From NCBI GenBank assembly GCA_030674155.1, contig CM060318.1:72778646-72811145 (forward strand): 32,500 nt of DNA, in the 5' to 3' direction. Shown here piece after piece: positions 19,448-32,500 of this stretch (positions are counted from its first letter, which is position 1; every line of letters starts with the position of its first letter). The notes beneath the pieces were generated by a model. The model worked only from the letters and a program-made list of their open reading frames with translations. It searched no databases and was not told the DNA's origin. A program made the translations under genes and the position numbers. Source of the stretch: Stramonita haemastoma. Taxonomy: Eukaryota; Mollusca; Gastropoda; Neogastropoda; Muricidae.

Positions 19448-19549
19448 TATTCGTGTGTGTTTGCGTGTGGTCATTTTTTTCCTGTCTGTCTTATCATCAC
19501 ATCCATTAACACTCACATCTGCACACACTTGCTTGTTCATCCATCCATG

Positions 19550-19551
<2 letters not shown>

Positions 19552-19622
<71 letters not shown>
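19552..19622. repeat. (CT)n(CA)n microsatellite
   Basis: CT array interrupted by CATCAT at about 19587, ending in a short CA array. Confidence 0.93.
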
Positions 19623-20094
19623 TATCAAATCCTCTCTCTACCCGAGTTTTTCTCTGTCTGAATCTCCCCGTGTGTGTATGTGTGCGTGTGTTGGTTGGTT
19701 GGTTGTTACTGTTGGAGGAGGTTTTTGTTTTTTGGTGCAAACATGTTTTCCTACTTTAGAGATTTCTTGAAATATTGTTTCCTCTTCCATTACAATTCTC
19801 TACATCGCCAAAGTTCACACTACATCTAATAGGCCAACTTTCTCTCTCTTTATTTTTTATAAAATGAATAAGCATAACAGGATTTTAAAACAGAATGATA
19901 CTGATGCACTGTTGCTTTTGAGTCATTGGCCACAGGAAATGCTGCCCAATGTGGATAATTATGTCCCTTTGCGTTTCTTTTCAGATGTCACAGAAACGGT
20001 GACACTGCTCACCACGGGGTATTTTTATGTTGTAAACTGTAGGAGCAGTAGGGGCAGCAGCAGAAGCAGAAGCAGCAACAGCAGCAGCATCTGC
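19623..20094. other. No gene recognised; CAG-rich patch at its end
   Basis: GTTG repeats at about 19691 and AGCAGMAG triplets at 20046-20092, which give poly-Ser or poly-Ala in the reading frames. Confidence 0.5.
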
Positions 20095-20482
20095 GTTTAG
20101 AACTTTATATACTTCTTCTTCAGTATTTTTTCTGAAGAAATTGCAGTTATCTGCATAAAGAAGCAATTTCCCCGTTTTGAATACGCAGGCAAAACCCGCT
20201 GAAATCATCAAGAAGACAAAATACAACTGGGTGATTCTGGCACTACCATCTACCCTCTGCCTGTTTATAACTAGTGTTGATTCTCCACCTGCCAAAGTAA
20301 CCATAAAAGATCTTCCAGTTCTCAACATGACCATGACTATGGTGGATGATCAACCAAAGGAGCTGTTGCAGATTCTCCCAGAATCACAGCAGAGGGATTT
20401 CCCATCATTATGCCAACAAAAACTATGGAATATCTTTACACAGCACTATCCCTCATTGCAGACATGTCGTCCAGGAACGTAG
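20095..20482. other. Open frames on both strands, function unrecognised
   Basis: The plus strand is open from ATG 20177 to 20482 (101 codons), with no known motif. On the minus strand, about 20190 down to 20095 reads KLLLYADNCNFFRKNTEEEV, resembling the YADD block of a LINE reverse transcriptase with Asn replacing the second Asp. No other RT block lies beside it. I consider both weak: a decayed LINE fragment or chance. Confidence 0.22.
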
Positions 20483-21297
20483 AGCACAGGATTAAACATT
20501 TTTTCAATATCAGTCAGCCATTCAAAGACCCCCGCCTGTCAACATCAGCAACGTAAAGCATGTGTTCCATTAATTTATGTAGATTGATTCCATGTCAGCC
20601 ATTACAGGATAACGTTTGAGATCCCTTATCTCCTTTGATTTGTTTGCTTTACAACATTGAGCTCTATAAGTTTTGGTATATTATCATCATCTGCCAACAT
20701 AAACAACAGTTCTTTTCCGTCAACCTACAAATAAACAGCACTACCATAAACCAACGCAGATCACTGCTCAACATGAACTACCGACTTTATCTCCAACTTC
20801 CTATTTAAACCATTGTCGATCTCTGTTCATCAAGTAGGATTAATTCTTACCTGTTGACCTTTGTGCCAAAGGACTTCTAGGTGGGTGCTTGCACCCACAC
20901 CAGCTTGTCCCTAAAGGCTATATTGCCATGAGGACGTAAAACTCACCTTTTTCCGTGTTCATTCTGACCTATTCAATATCCTTCGACAGCAATATAAACA
21001 CACCACTGTGGATCTTTGCTCTATATGACAATGACACATTCTCCAACTACCAACATTGACTGCTGCACTCTTTGCTCCATATGACTGATATAATCTCCGG
21101 CTGCTACTAATAACCACTGAGGTGCATTCCCAAACTGTTGACATACACCACAGCCGACCTCAGCTCAGATCAACAACGACTGCAGGACCCCCAACGTCAA
21201 CTGAACATTAAATAACTGTGAACTTTCACCTAAGTCATCATCAACTATCCAAGATTCCCCATAAGCCAACATCGGCAATCGCAGATCCTCCCCCAGC
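20483..21297. other. Degenerate sequence upstream of the minisatellite, no gene recognised
   Basis: Loose recurrences of CCAACAT, CAGATC and CAACAACAG become more frequent towards 21250-21297, which looks like diverged outer units of the 34-bp array. Confidence 0.45.
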
Positions 21298-21607
21298 CAA
21301 CATAAATCTTTAATAGTTTCCCAACAACAGCCAACAAAAATCCTTCACAGATCCCCAACAACAGCCTACAGAAATCCTTCACAGATCCTTAAAAACAGCC
21401 AACATAAATCCATCACAGATCTCTGACAACAGCCAACAGAAATCCTTCACAGATCCCCAACAACAGCCGACATAAATCCTTCACAGATCCCCAACAACAG
21501 CCAACAAAAATCCTTCACAGATCCCCAACAACAGCCGACATAAATCCTTCACAGATCCCCAACAACAGCCAACAGAAATCCTTCACAGATCCCAAACAAC
21601 AGCCAAC
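21298..21607 (+). repeat. 34-bp minisatellite, about nine units
   Basis: The unit has two halves, AACARAAATCCTTCACAG and ATCCCCAACAACAGCC. At the unit start three variants alternate (AACAAAAA, GACATAAA, AACAGAAA), and outer units are more diverged. Since 34 is not a multiple of 3 and stops occur, it is not a protein repeat. Confidence 0.93.
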
Positions 21608-22376
21608 ATAACCCTCTGCAGACGACAACTCTTATCTTGGAAGCTCAGCTGACGAAGTTCACGTGAACCTTTTCTCCAAAACCATACTGAAGATGACCAG
21701 AAAACTTAAGGCCTCTCAAGCTTGTCCACTCCATGTCCGTGAGATGAGATGTCGACAACGACGACAACGACAGTGACGACGACAGTGAAGGGGGTTGTGA
21801 AGGTGGTGGTGGTGGTGGTGGCGGTACTTGGTGGGTCTGTATGCTGTATGGGTTTTACAAAACTGGTTTTTACAATGATCTCAGACTTCAAACAATCTGT
21901 AGGATCAATGTGAAAACCAGTTTCGTTTAGGAATCGGTCCGGCAGCTGCTGCTGTTGTCCTTCAGTTCTGTTGGCTGTCATTGATGGTCTACTGGCTACC
22001 TGTGTCACACACAAAAAAGAATTATTCATATGTGCACACACGAATGAAGACGTAATAAGCCCCCTCCTCCCCCCCCCAAAGAAGTGCCCCCCAACACATA
22101 CACACACCAAAAGAAGCGCCTCTGTCCCAGCACCAGTATGCCTGTGCATGCATATTCCTACGTTATCATTTAGACCTACCTATTAAAATATGTGTCTGTA
22201 TGCATATACAGATATTATTCAGTATGCCTGCAAATCGGTATCTACCTGTCTGCCTTATCCTGTAAAAAAATGAAATGGTGAAAATTCTGAGTGTGTGTGT
22301 GTGCGTGCATGCCAGTGAGTGTGAGCGCTTGCATGGGGACAGCACGCATGTGCACGAGCATGATTGTGTAGGCGCA
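21608..22376. other. No gene recognised
   Basis: ACGACGACA patch (21752-21787), GGT array (21801-21822), poly-C patch (about 22068-22078) and short GT patches near 22290. The minus-strand frame here (22149 down to 21706) is low-complexity. Confidence 0.5.
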
Positions 22377-22385
22377 TGTTTGCAT

Positions 22386-22678
22386 AGCCGCCGCTGTAGT
22401 CTAGTGGTTAGGGCGTTGGACTCGTAATCTAAAGGTTGCGGGTTCGATCCCAGCTTTCGGCTAGGGCGTTGTGCCCCTGGAAAAGGCACTTTACGACTAT
22501 TTTCTCACCCCACCCAGGTGTAAAAGGGGTACTAACCTTGTGTTGGGGGTTAACCCTGCGATAGACTGGCGTCCTATCCAGGGGGAGTCTTATGACTCTC
22601 AGTCGCTTAACGCCACAGAAACCGGGAAAAGCACCGGCCTGATGAGCCTTAGGCTCGGGACAGGCTTTGACTTTAATC
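22386..22678 (+). mobile_element. SINE family C, tRNA-Thr-like head, with 9-bp target-site duplication
   Basis: Perfect box A TAGTCTAGTGG (22397-22407) and perfect box B GGTTCGATCCC (22441-22451). Between them TTGGA-CTCGTAA-TCTAA (22416-22432) folds as an anticodon stem-loop with CGT in the anticodon position, suggesting a Thr(CGT) ancestor. The body includes CTGGCGTCCTATCCAGGGGG and the 3' end CTCGGGACAGGCTTTGACTT. TGTTTGCAT flanks it at 22377-22385 and 22679-22687. The well-kept boxes and clear duplication suggest it is younger than the family A copies. It is not a functional tRNA gene because the acceptor stem does not close. Confidence 0.9.
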
Positions 22679-22687
22679 TGTTTGCAT

Positions 22688-23056
22688 GCGTGTGTGCGTG
22701 AGTACGCGTACTCACTGGCGAACGTGCGCACGTCGTAGTAAACATCCATCACATTAATGGCAGTGTTTAGAAAGCCCCAGCGACAGGCTATGTCCAGCCA
22801 TCATCCCAGTGTATCCTGAACAATACCTTGTGTTTCACTTTGCAGGAATGTCGCCATGTTTCCTCCCGTCAACTTTTACCACATGTCGTCAACACCCCGT
22901 CAACACCCCGATAGTCCAAACAACCTTGAATTACAATGATATCCGCCGAAAAAAGTTTATTTCGTTCCGTAAATCTGTCACGGAAGAACACAACTAAGAG
23001 AAGCATCTTTTTTTTTAAAAAAAAAAAAAAGAAAGAAAAACATACAAAAGCCAGCC

Positions 23057-23060
<4 letters not shown>
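22688..23060. other. No gene recognised
   Basis: GTGC/GTAC-rich patch (22688-22735), then ordinary sequence and a poly-A run (23018-23030). Confidence 0.5.
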
Positions 23061-23116
<56 letters not shown>

Positions 23117-23190
23117 TAATATATATATGTACATATATATGTATATATGTATGTATATATATATATATATAATGTAATATATATAATGTA

Positions 23191-23266
<76 letters not shown>
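23061..23266. repeat. (CT)n(TA)n compound microsatellite
   Basis: CT array 23061-23115, then TA/TG with TAATG interruptions, then a pure TA array (about 23197-23266). Confidence 0.95.
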
Positions 23267-23267
<1 letters not shown>

Positions 23268-23757
23268 GACAAGCGATAAAAACAATCCCTCACTAAAACG
23301 TTGTCAGGAAAACTTTGTCATTACGAATGTTCAGTGACATGGGATCAGGAACATTTGAATTTCAAAACAGGGGGCATATAGTCATGAATTTTCTCTTCTT
23401 TCTTTCTTCCTCCCACTCAAAGATGACCCTGGCTGTTGGAAGTTGGAGGGTAGGGGTGAGGGTGGGGTGGGGTAGTTAAGAGGTTAAAAACTATGATTCA
23501 TTCCGTCATTCATTCTGGTCTCATTTACAGCCTGGTTGACCATGAAGACAAGAAGTCTTTCACATTGATGACAACAAAGACTTTAGGAACTATGTTGTCA
23601 AGTCAAAAAATAAATATTTCAACTGAGAAGTCACTCGCAACTTCATGTTGTCCATTAAGGCATGCCAAAATCAAGTCAAAAATACTTGTTAATCCTCCCA
23701 GGAAGGGGAGTTGAATATTACAATACTAAGATGTTTGCAATTTGGTAGGAATCGTAT
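23267..23757. other. No gene recognised
   Basis: G-rich patch GGGTAGGGGTGAGGGTGGGG at about 23449-23468; no coding evidence. Confidence 0.5.
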
Positions 23758-23832
<75 letters not shown>

Positions 23833-23847
23833 CCCCCCCCCCCCCTT
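23758..23847. repeat. (CT)n microsatellite and poly-C run
   Basis: CT array 23758-23829 with one slip, followed by a poly-C run (23833-23845). Confidence 0.95.
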
Positions 23848-24515
23848 TTTCCAACAAAGATAATACACTAAACGAATAACCAATAAACCTATTTTCTATT
23901 TAAATCAACAAGACAGTGACAAAGGCCTAGTAGTTATTATTCAAAGTTACTTCCACTCCCAAAAAGTTACGATGGCATCTGAAGCCAAATACCTTCAAAG
24001 GTTGACTAAACTTATCACTTTACTATGTGGAGATGACTGACTACCTAATGCTCGTGGTATCCATCACACCAGGCTGTTTTCCATACCCTAACAGTATAAC
24101 GAATGATCTTGGCGGATTACATATCAATTTACCTGAAGCCTTCCCGTCACTTGAAAGCTATCACTCTAGCCATTATTTCCTACACTTTTCACCGTTAAAT
24201 GATACACTATTTTCAGGAACTGAGATCGAGAACAGAGGCTTGGGGGCAGGCTATTTTTACATACACACACAGAATGGGGTCATCGTCCTTGAATGCGGGA
24301 TGAAATTAAATGTCGTGTTTCCCATTCTCTCCCCTTTTGGCGGTAACCGACCTTAATTATGACGCCGTTTGCTTGTTTTCTCTTCCTGCCCACACTAAAA
24401 CATCACAATCATGAATATTAATGCGGTACTCATATGGATGAATGGTGGCTTTGTAGAACCAAAAGGAGACTATTAAAAAAAATTCAAACATAAAACTTTC
24501 AAGCTACTAACAAGG
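23848..24515. promoter_or_regulatory. Largely repeat-free block, possible non-coding conserved element
   Basis: Between about 24030 and 24470 there is no microsatellite and no repeat match. It contains several TAAT-type sites (CTTAATTATGACG at 24353, GAATATTAATGCGG at 24413). A 109-codon plus-strand frame (24027-24356) has no known motif. The regulatory suggestion rests only on composition and context. Confidence 0.2.
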
Positions 24516-24570
24516 CATCTCTCTCTCTCTCTCTCTCTCTCCTCTCCTCTCTCTCTCTCTCTCTCTCTCG
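24516..24570. repeat. (CT)n microsatellite
   Basis: CT array with two CCT interruptions. Confidence 0.93.
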
Positions 24571-24890
24571 TCAAATTTTACTCTCTTTTTTTATTTTGGT
24601 AAAGATGAAAGAAAACTCGTATTAGCAACGCACTAACGAGCAGTCAACAATTCTTTTGATGTCACCATATACTTCATTTTGTTTCCGAATATGAAATGGG
24701 TTTTTGAAGACCTCTTGACACAATCGTCCTTTGAGTCAGTAACAACATTTCCTTTCCCGGTCTGGAATTTGAATCATGCTATAAAGCAGTAGTCCATGTT
24801 GAGAAGAGTTTGATGTGATGGCCAATTGACAAGCTGTCTGTACAGACTGTCTTCGGTCGTTGTTCTTTGTGCCATAGATGAAACATGTCA
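24571..24890. other. No gene recognised
   Basis: Unique-looking AT-rich DNA with stops in all frames. Confidence 0.5.
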
Positions 24891-24965
24891 TGACATACTG
24901 TTATTCTGAAAAGCATGACATGCTGTTATTCTGAAAAGCACGACATGCTGTTATTCTGAAAAGAC
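24891..24965 (+). repeat. 25-bp tandem repeat, three copies
   Basis: The unit TGACATGCTG-TTATTCTGAAAAGCA starts at 24891, 24916 and 24941, with one to three differences between copies. Confidence 0.93.
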
Positions 24966-25177
24966 AGGAAACACTTATGTAAAGAAAGAAAATGCCCAAA
25001 CGTCCACCTTGAAGCATTGTAATTCACTGTCAAAAGGTAAATAATCTGTACTATGTTTCTGTCCAGTCTATGCAAAGCCCCCCCCCCCCCCCCGCGCGCC
25101 TATTACTTTCTTCAAGGAAGACAAATCTACATTTTTTCTTTGGGGAAGGGGCATTGTGAATAATGTGTGTCTAATTT

Positions 25178-25180
<3 letters not shown>
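24966..25180. other. No gene recognised; poly-C run
   Basis: A C run at 25078-25093 followed by CGCGCG. Confidence 0.5.
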
Positions 25181-25222
<42 letters not shown>

Positions 25223-25259
25223 TATATATTATATATATATATATATATATCTGTATTTG

Positions 25260-25330
<71 letters not shown>

Positions 25331-25380
25331 ACACACACACACACACAAGAAAAGAGACACAGACAGACAGACAGAGATAG
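25181..25380. repeat. (TA)n, (CA)n and (GACA)n microsatellites
   Basis: TA array 25181-25250 with two slips, CA array 25263-25348 with slips, then ACAG units to about 25374. Confidence 0.94.
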
Positions 25381-25668
25381 AGAGAATGCCCCCTCCCCCC
25401 CCTACTATAGTAAACCGCTTCCTTTCATTTCATCACTGTCGGCACACACCATCATCACCATCACCAAGGTCTGCATTCTGCCTGTCCCATGTCAGGGGGA
25501 CAAGCGCGACCCGGCTAGCTGTGTGTGTGATTTCTGCTGCATGTGCACCTTGCTTCAGTCAGAACTCCTTTGTCTTCCCTGACTCACCGCTTCTTTACGG
25601 CACTGCCTGTAGCGCTACAGCACATGCACGAGTGGACAGCTAACTCAGCACGTATGCGGACAAATTTT
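25381..25668. other. No gene recognised
   Basis: Moderately GC-rich DNA; an 85-codon plus-strand ORF (25386-25643) has no recognisable motif. Confidence 0.45.
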
Positions 25669-25788
25669 GCGCGCGTACGCGCGTACGCACGTACGCACAC
25701 ACACATACATAATACATACATATATACATACATATACATACATATACATACATACATACATACACAACACACACACACACACACACAC

Positions 25789-25821
<33 letters not shown>

Positions 25822-25983
25822 CAACATACAACATACTACATACATACAACATACATACATACATACATACATACATACATACATACATACATACATACAT
25901 ACATACATACATACATACATACATACATACATACATACATACACATACATACATACATGCATGCATGCACGCGCGCGTGCGCA
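25669..25983. repeat. (CATA)n-dominated compound microsatellite bounded by alternating CG/TA DNA
   Basis: It starts with GCGCGCGTACGCGCGTACGC, passes through CA and CATA arrays (the longest about 25853-25940) and ends with GCATGCATGCACGCGCGC. Alternating purine-pyrimidine tracts at both ends are potential Z-DNA formers. All Tyr/Ile/His-repeat ORFs here are artefacts. Confidence 0.94.
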
Positions 25984-28047
<2,064 letters not shown>

Positions 28048-28049
<2 letters not shown>

Positions 28050-29128
28050 ATTCAGAACTTTGGATGATCTGTCTGCAGCCTCCACTCCGTCATAATCCTT
28101 ACCGTTGACTTCAATCCCAAGGGTCCGTAAAAGGGATTATATATTTTGTTGTTTTTGTTCGCCACTTTTCCTTTTATGAAACATAAAAAATAGAAACACC
28201 CTTCAGATTAGGATAATGTTGTTTAAAATCTATCCTGTCTTAAACCCCGCTTACATGTCAGAAGAGAATTTTAAGTCAGTTGTTGTTTGTAGAGATGTCC
28301 TACAGTATTGATAGTGTGATGTGAAGTTAAGAGAAAAGACTCTTCTAGAAACTTCACTAAGGCAGAATAGTATTAGTAACGGAGCTGACATAAGATGTTT
28401 CTATTAGAAACGGCTGGAATTTCACACAATGTATGAACCATACATCACCACAACAGAATGACAAGACAGACTTCAAAAACCAAGGCTAAGTTTTGTCTTG
28501 GCTTAGCGTTAACATGGGATCAAATTTACACTGATACAAGAAATTATTCATGCTTTTTTTTTTTTTCAAAATAAGCTTCTCATTTGTTAGTTGACACTTC
28601 TTTCAAGTTAAGTACCAAAATACGAACTGGAATAAATTACACTTTCTGAACAGAGGCACTGCTGAAGGTTACAAACACGACAAAAAAATTTAAAAAGGAT
28701 CTCTAGTTTTGAACCCTGTACATTTTGTATATGGGGGTATAACAAAGGTCAGCTTCATGTTTATCATTTCCAAAAACAACCCCCTCCCCCAACCTGACCT
28801 CTCTTTGATTTATAACGAGATAGTTCACATTCAACAAAAGAGAACTACACTTTCCAGAACTTAAGTTTTTTTGTTGTTTTTTTTTTGGTCACGCAAATTC
28901 ATTTCCACACTCCAAGACGCACAAAAAGATACTCTTCTTTTGAAGTGGACCACAAAATACGGTCTGGTTATAGAGTTCATTCCACCCTTAAAAAAAAAAA
29001 ATTAGGCACCAGAATTATGCAAAAAGAGAGCCAAAGACAGTAGAGAAATGGCAGGAGGAGGAGGAAGAAAGGGGTAGAGGGTAGGGGGGAGGGGAGGTTA
29101 AGGATTGTTGGGGGTTCTGTTAGTTTAC
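28048..29128. other. AT-rich stretch, no gene recognised
   Basis: Stops in all frames, several poly-T/poly-A runs and a purine-rich patch at 29050-29098. Confidence 0.5.
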
Positions 29129-29273
29129 CTGGCCCAAAGAGGAAAACAGACCTGTCACCTTGGGGGCCCTCACGTCCCCACAGCCAGGCCTGACAGCCCC
29201 TGGCGCCACAGTGGCGCTCATGGCTCACACCTCCTCCACACTGTCTGTACTTCTGGTCTCCCTCACTGTCCAT
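29129..29273 (-). CDS. Possible coding exon with a thrombospondin-type-1-like CGGGV..R..C motif
   Basis: This is a GC-rich island in AT-rich DNA. On the minus strand it is open and reads MDSEGDQKYRQ, CGGGVSHERHCGARGCQAW, LWGREGPQGDRS, VFLFGP, then reaches AG|GTAAAC, a good splice donor (exon end at 29129). CGGGV..R..C matches the heart of thrombospondin type 1 repeats, but the upstream Trp residues and first Cys are not visible and no strong acceptor precedes it. An extracellular-protein exon is possible; a chance frame in a GC-rich relic is about as likely. The upstream boundary is arbitrary. Confidence 0.27.
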
Positions 29274-29525
29274 GAGTTTTCTAGTCGTTACGTCCGTATC
29301 ATAATTATTATGGACGTCCGTCGTCGACTTGTGTGCTTACAGTTTGTGGAAAGGGAAGAAGTGTGTGTGTGTGAGGAGGAAGGGAGGGGGGGGCGGAGGG
29401 GGGAGGGTGGGAGGGTGGATGGGGGTGGGTGGGTTGGAAGTGTAGAGGACTACAGGATGGGGGTGGGGGGTGGGAGGGAGGTTGGAAGCGCGTGTGTGTA
29501 TGTGTGTATGTTATTTAATCAATTT
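29274..29525. other. G-rich low-complexity stretch
   Basis: GGGGTGGGTGGG-like runs (29384-29480). Several groups of four or more G-triplets make it a G-quadruplex candidate on the plus strand. Confidence 0.7.
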
Positions 29526-29790
<265 letters not shown>

Positions 29791-30632
29791 AGGACGGGGA
29801 CAATGGTGTTTTATTTGGAATACAAAAAAACATAATGCTGCGTCTTAAAATTTCCATGAATTATTTGTTCGGGTCACACTTGTTTTTTGCTTATTTATGT
29901 ATTTTGAAAAAGTGTGTGTGTGAGGGGGGGGGGGGGGGGTGGAGACATAGAGACGAAGAGAAGGGGGTGGGCGGAGGGGAAGAAGACACGGCTTGTACGG
30001 GTGGTCAAGGTAGGGAGAGGGAGGGAGGGTGGTGGTGACAGATAACATGAAGGGAAAATAATGAGGAAGACAGAAATGGAATAAGAAGAGAAACGGGAAA
30101 AACAGGAAAGAGAATTTGATGAGACAGAAGGTCAAAGGGCGACTAACTCGGAAGGAATGAAAAATAAAATGAGAAAGGGAAGAGAAAAAAAGAGGCAGAA
30201 GAAAAAACAGAGTAAGAGGAGGAGGAGGAGGAAGAAGGCGCGTGGATGAATGAATGAATGAATGAATGAATCATGGTGAGACAGCAAAAAAAAAAGTGTT
30301 GGGCGTTATAGACTGTGATCTTAGTAAATGTTTCAAACTGAAAAACTTAATGAATAAATGTTATTGAAACCATACAAAAGCTTGGTGTTTTATTACATGC
30401 AAATACCAGTAGATCATACAGAGTGGCTCAAGCTGGTAATTTTCCTCTACATGACATTTACAAAATAAACATAACATAGCTAAATAATATCATACGAGAG
30501 TATCGCGATAAACTGAAACCCAGGAGTTCAGCACATGAAGCACACGTAGAAGAACCCATGGCAACAAGACATTTGTCCCTGGCGCTCGAACGCGTGCCGC
30601 ACGCACACGCATGGACACGCAGTTTAAAACAC
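29791..30632. other. Purine-rich then unique-looking stretch, no gene recognised
   Basis: Poly-G run (29922-29939), GA-rich DNA to about 30240, a short (GAAT)5 array (30247-30269) and AT-rich DNA. No coding frame is supported. Confidence 0.55.
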
Positions 30633-30649
30633 ACACACACAAACTCAGA

Positions 30650-30712
<63 letters not shown>

Positions 30713-30740
30713 TCTCTCATCCCCCTCCCACACACACACA

Positions 30741-30793
<53 letters not shown>
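30633..30793. repeat. (CT)n(CA)n compound microsatellite
   Basis: CT array 30653-30707 and CA arrays 30729-30792. Confidence 0.95.
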
Positions 30794-30796
<3 letters not shown>

Positions 30797-31191
30797 TGTG
30801 TAGAGTTTAAGTGTAGGTCAGCCAGCTTGTTGCTGTCAGATAACAACAATAGGCAGACGACACCCCCCCCCACCCCCCCCTCTGTCTCTCTCTCTCCCCT
30901 CCCCCTCTGTCTGCTGTCTGTCTGTCTGTCTGTTCTATCTCTCTCTCCCTCCTTCCCCCCCCCCCTCTCTCTCCCTCCTTCCCCCCCCCCCTCTCTCTCT
31001 CTCTCTCTTTCTCTTTCTCTCTCTCCCCTCCCCCCCCCTAGTCATTTTGGGCGTGTGCCTCTCTGTGTGTAATATGATCACGCCCCAAAACCCATCTCTG
31101 CCTTTACCCTAAGTCTCTCTCTTTCTCTTCCCTAATTCGGCGTTTATGGGACCCGTTTCGCTTCAAGCCTTTTCTCTAAAAAGTGCTGTCA
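30794..31191. repeat. C/T-rich low-complexity tract
   Basis: Pyrimidine runs from 30865 to 31040 including TCTG units and poly-C runs. CTCTCTCCCTCCTTCCCCCC occurs twice (30942 and 30967 regions), a small tandem duplication. Ordinary sequence follows to 31191. Confidence 0.85.

Positions 31192-32500
<1,309 letters not shown>

Noticed and set aside
21298..21607. Protein repeat domain encoded by the 34-bp array
   Set aside because: 34 is not divisible by three, frames contain stops and units drift in phase.
22386..22460. A functional tRNA-Thr gene
   Set aside because: The boxes and anticodon arm are good, but the acceptor stem does not close and the sequence continues as a SINE body with its own target-site duplication.
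25669..25983. CRISPR-like repeat array
   Set aside because: The repeats are simple CATA/CA microsatellites without spacers, in a eukaryotic genome.

Overview
The window is eukaryotic and almost entirely non-coding. It is most likely from a gastropod or closely related mollusc: it combines dense CA, GA, TA and CATA microsatellites, several modular tRNA-derived SINE families with the core motif TTCGGATGAGAC, a CR1/L2-type LINE, and the last exon of a low-complexity, Q/S/N-rich nuclear-type protein with a long AT-rich 3' UTR. The taxon is an inference from repeat style; no marker gene is present. No bacterial operons, CRISPR array, rRNA gene or functional tRNA gene was found.

Layout. Bases 1-663 hold the 3' end of a plus-strand host gene (terminal coding exon 276-663), followed by a probable ~2 kb 3' UTR ending near a polyadenylation signal at 2676. 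From about 2.7 to 32 kb I see one long repeat-filled intergenic or intronic tract. It contains a tRNA/5S-rRNA chimeric SINE (about 5358-5660); a 5'-truncated LINE whose reverse-transcriptase frame is open for more than 1.5 kb (7661-9680); at least six copies of one SINE family (A: about 4569, 6584, 11528+12018, 12530, 14433, 18391); two copies of a second family (B: about 13758, 17755) that shares its central core with family A; a third SINE (C: 22386-22678) with a 9-bp target-site duplication; and a 164-bp LINE 3' fragment (16476-16639) inside a perfect 13-bp target-site duplication. There is also a 34-bp minisatellite (21298-21607), small tandem repeats of 25 and 60 bp, and more than twenty microsatellites. 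One possible minus-strand exon with a CGGGV..R..C motif lies at about 29129-29273.

The right edge is probably an assembly artefact. A pure run of 637 A (31574-32210) separates a purine-rich segment (31192-31570) from a shorter, error-laden copy of the same segment (32211-32500).

How the parts relate: the SINEs carry Pol III promoter boxes but no proteins and would depend on LINE enzymes. Families A and B share a core but carry at least three different 3' ends, so this one window shows modular SINE evolution. Several retroelement tails run directly into microsatellites. The strongest biological observations are the SINE mosaicism and the tRNA/5S chimeric SINE. I found no gene cluster suggesting a new enzymatic or defence system.
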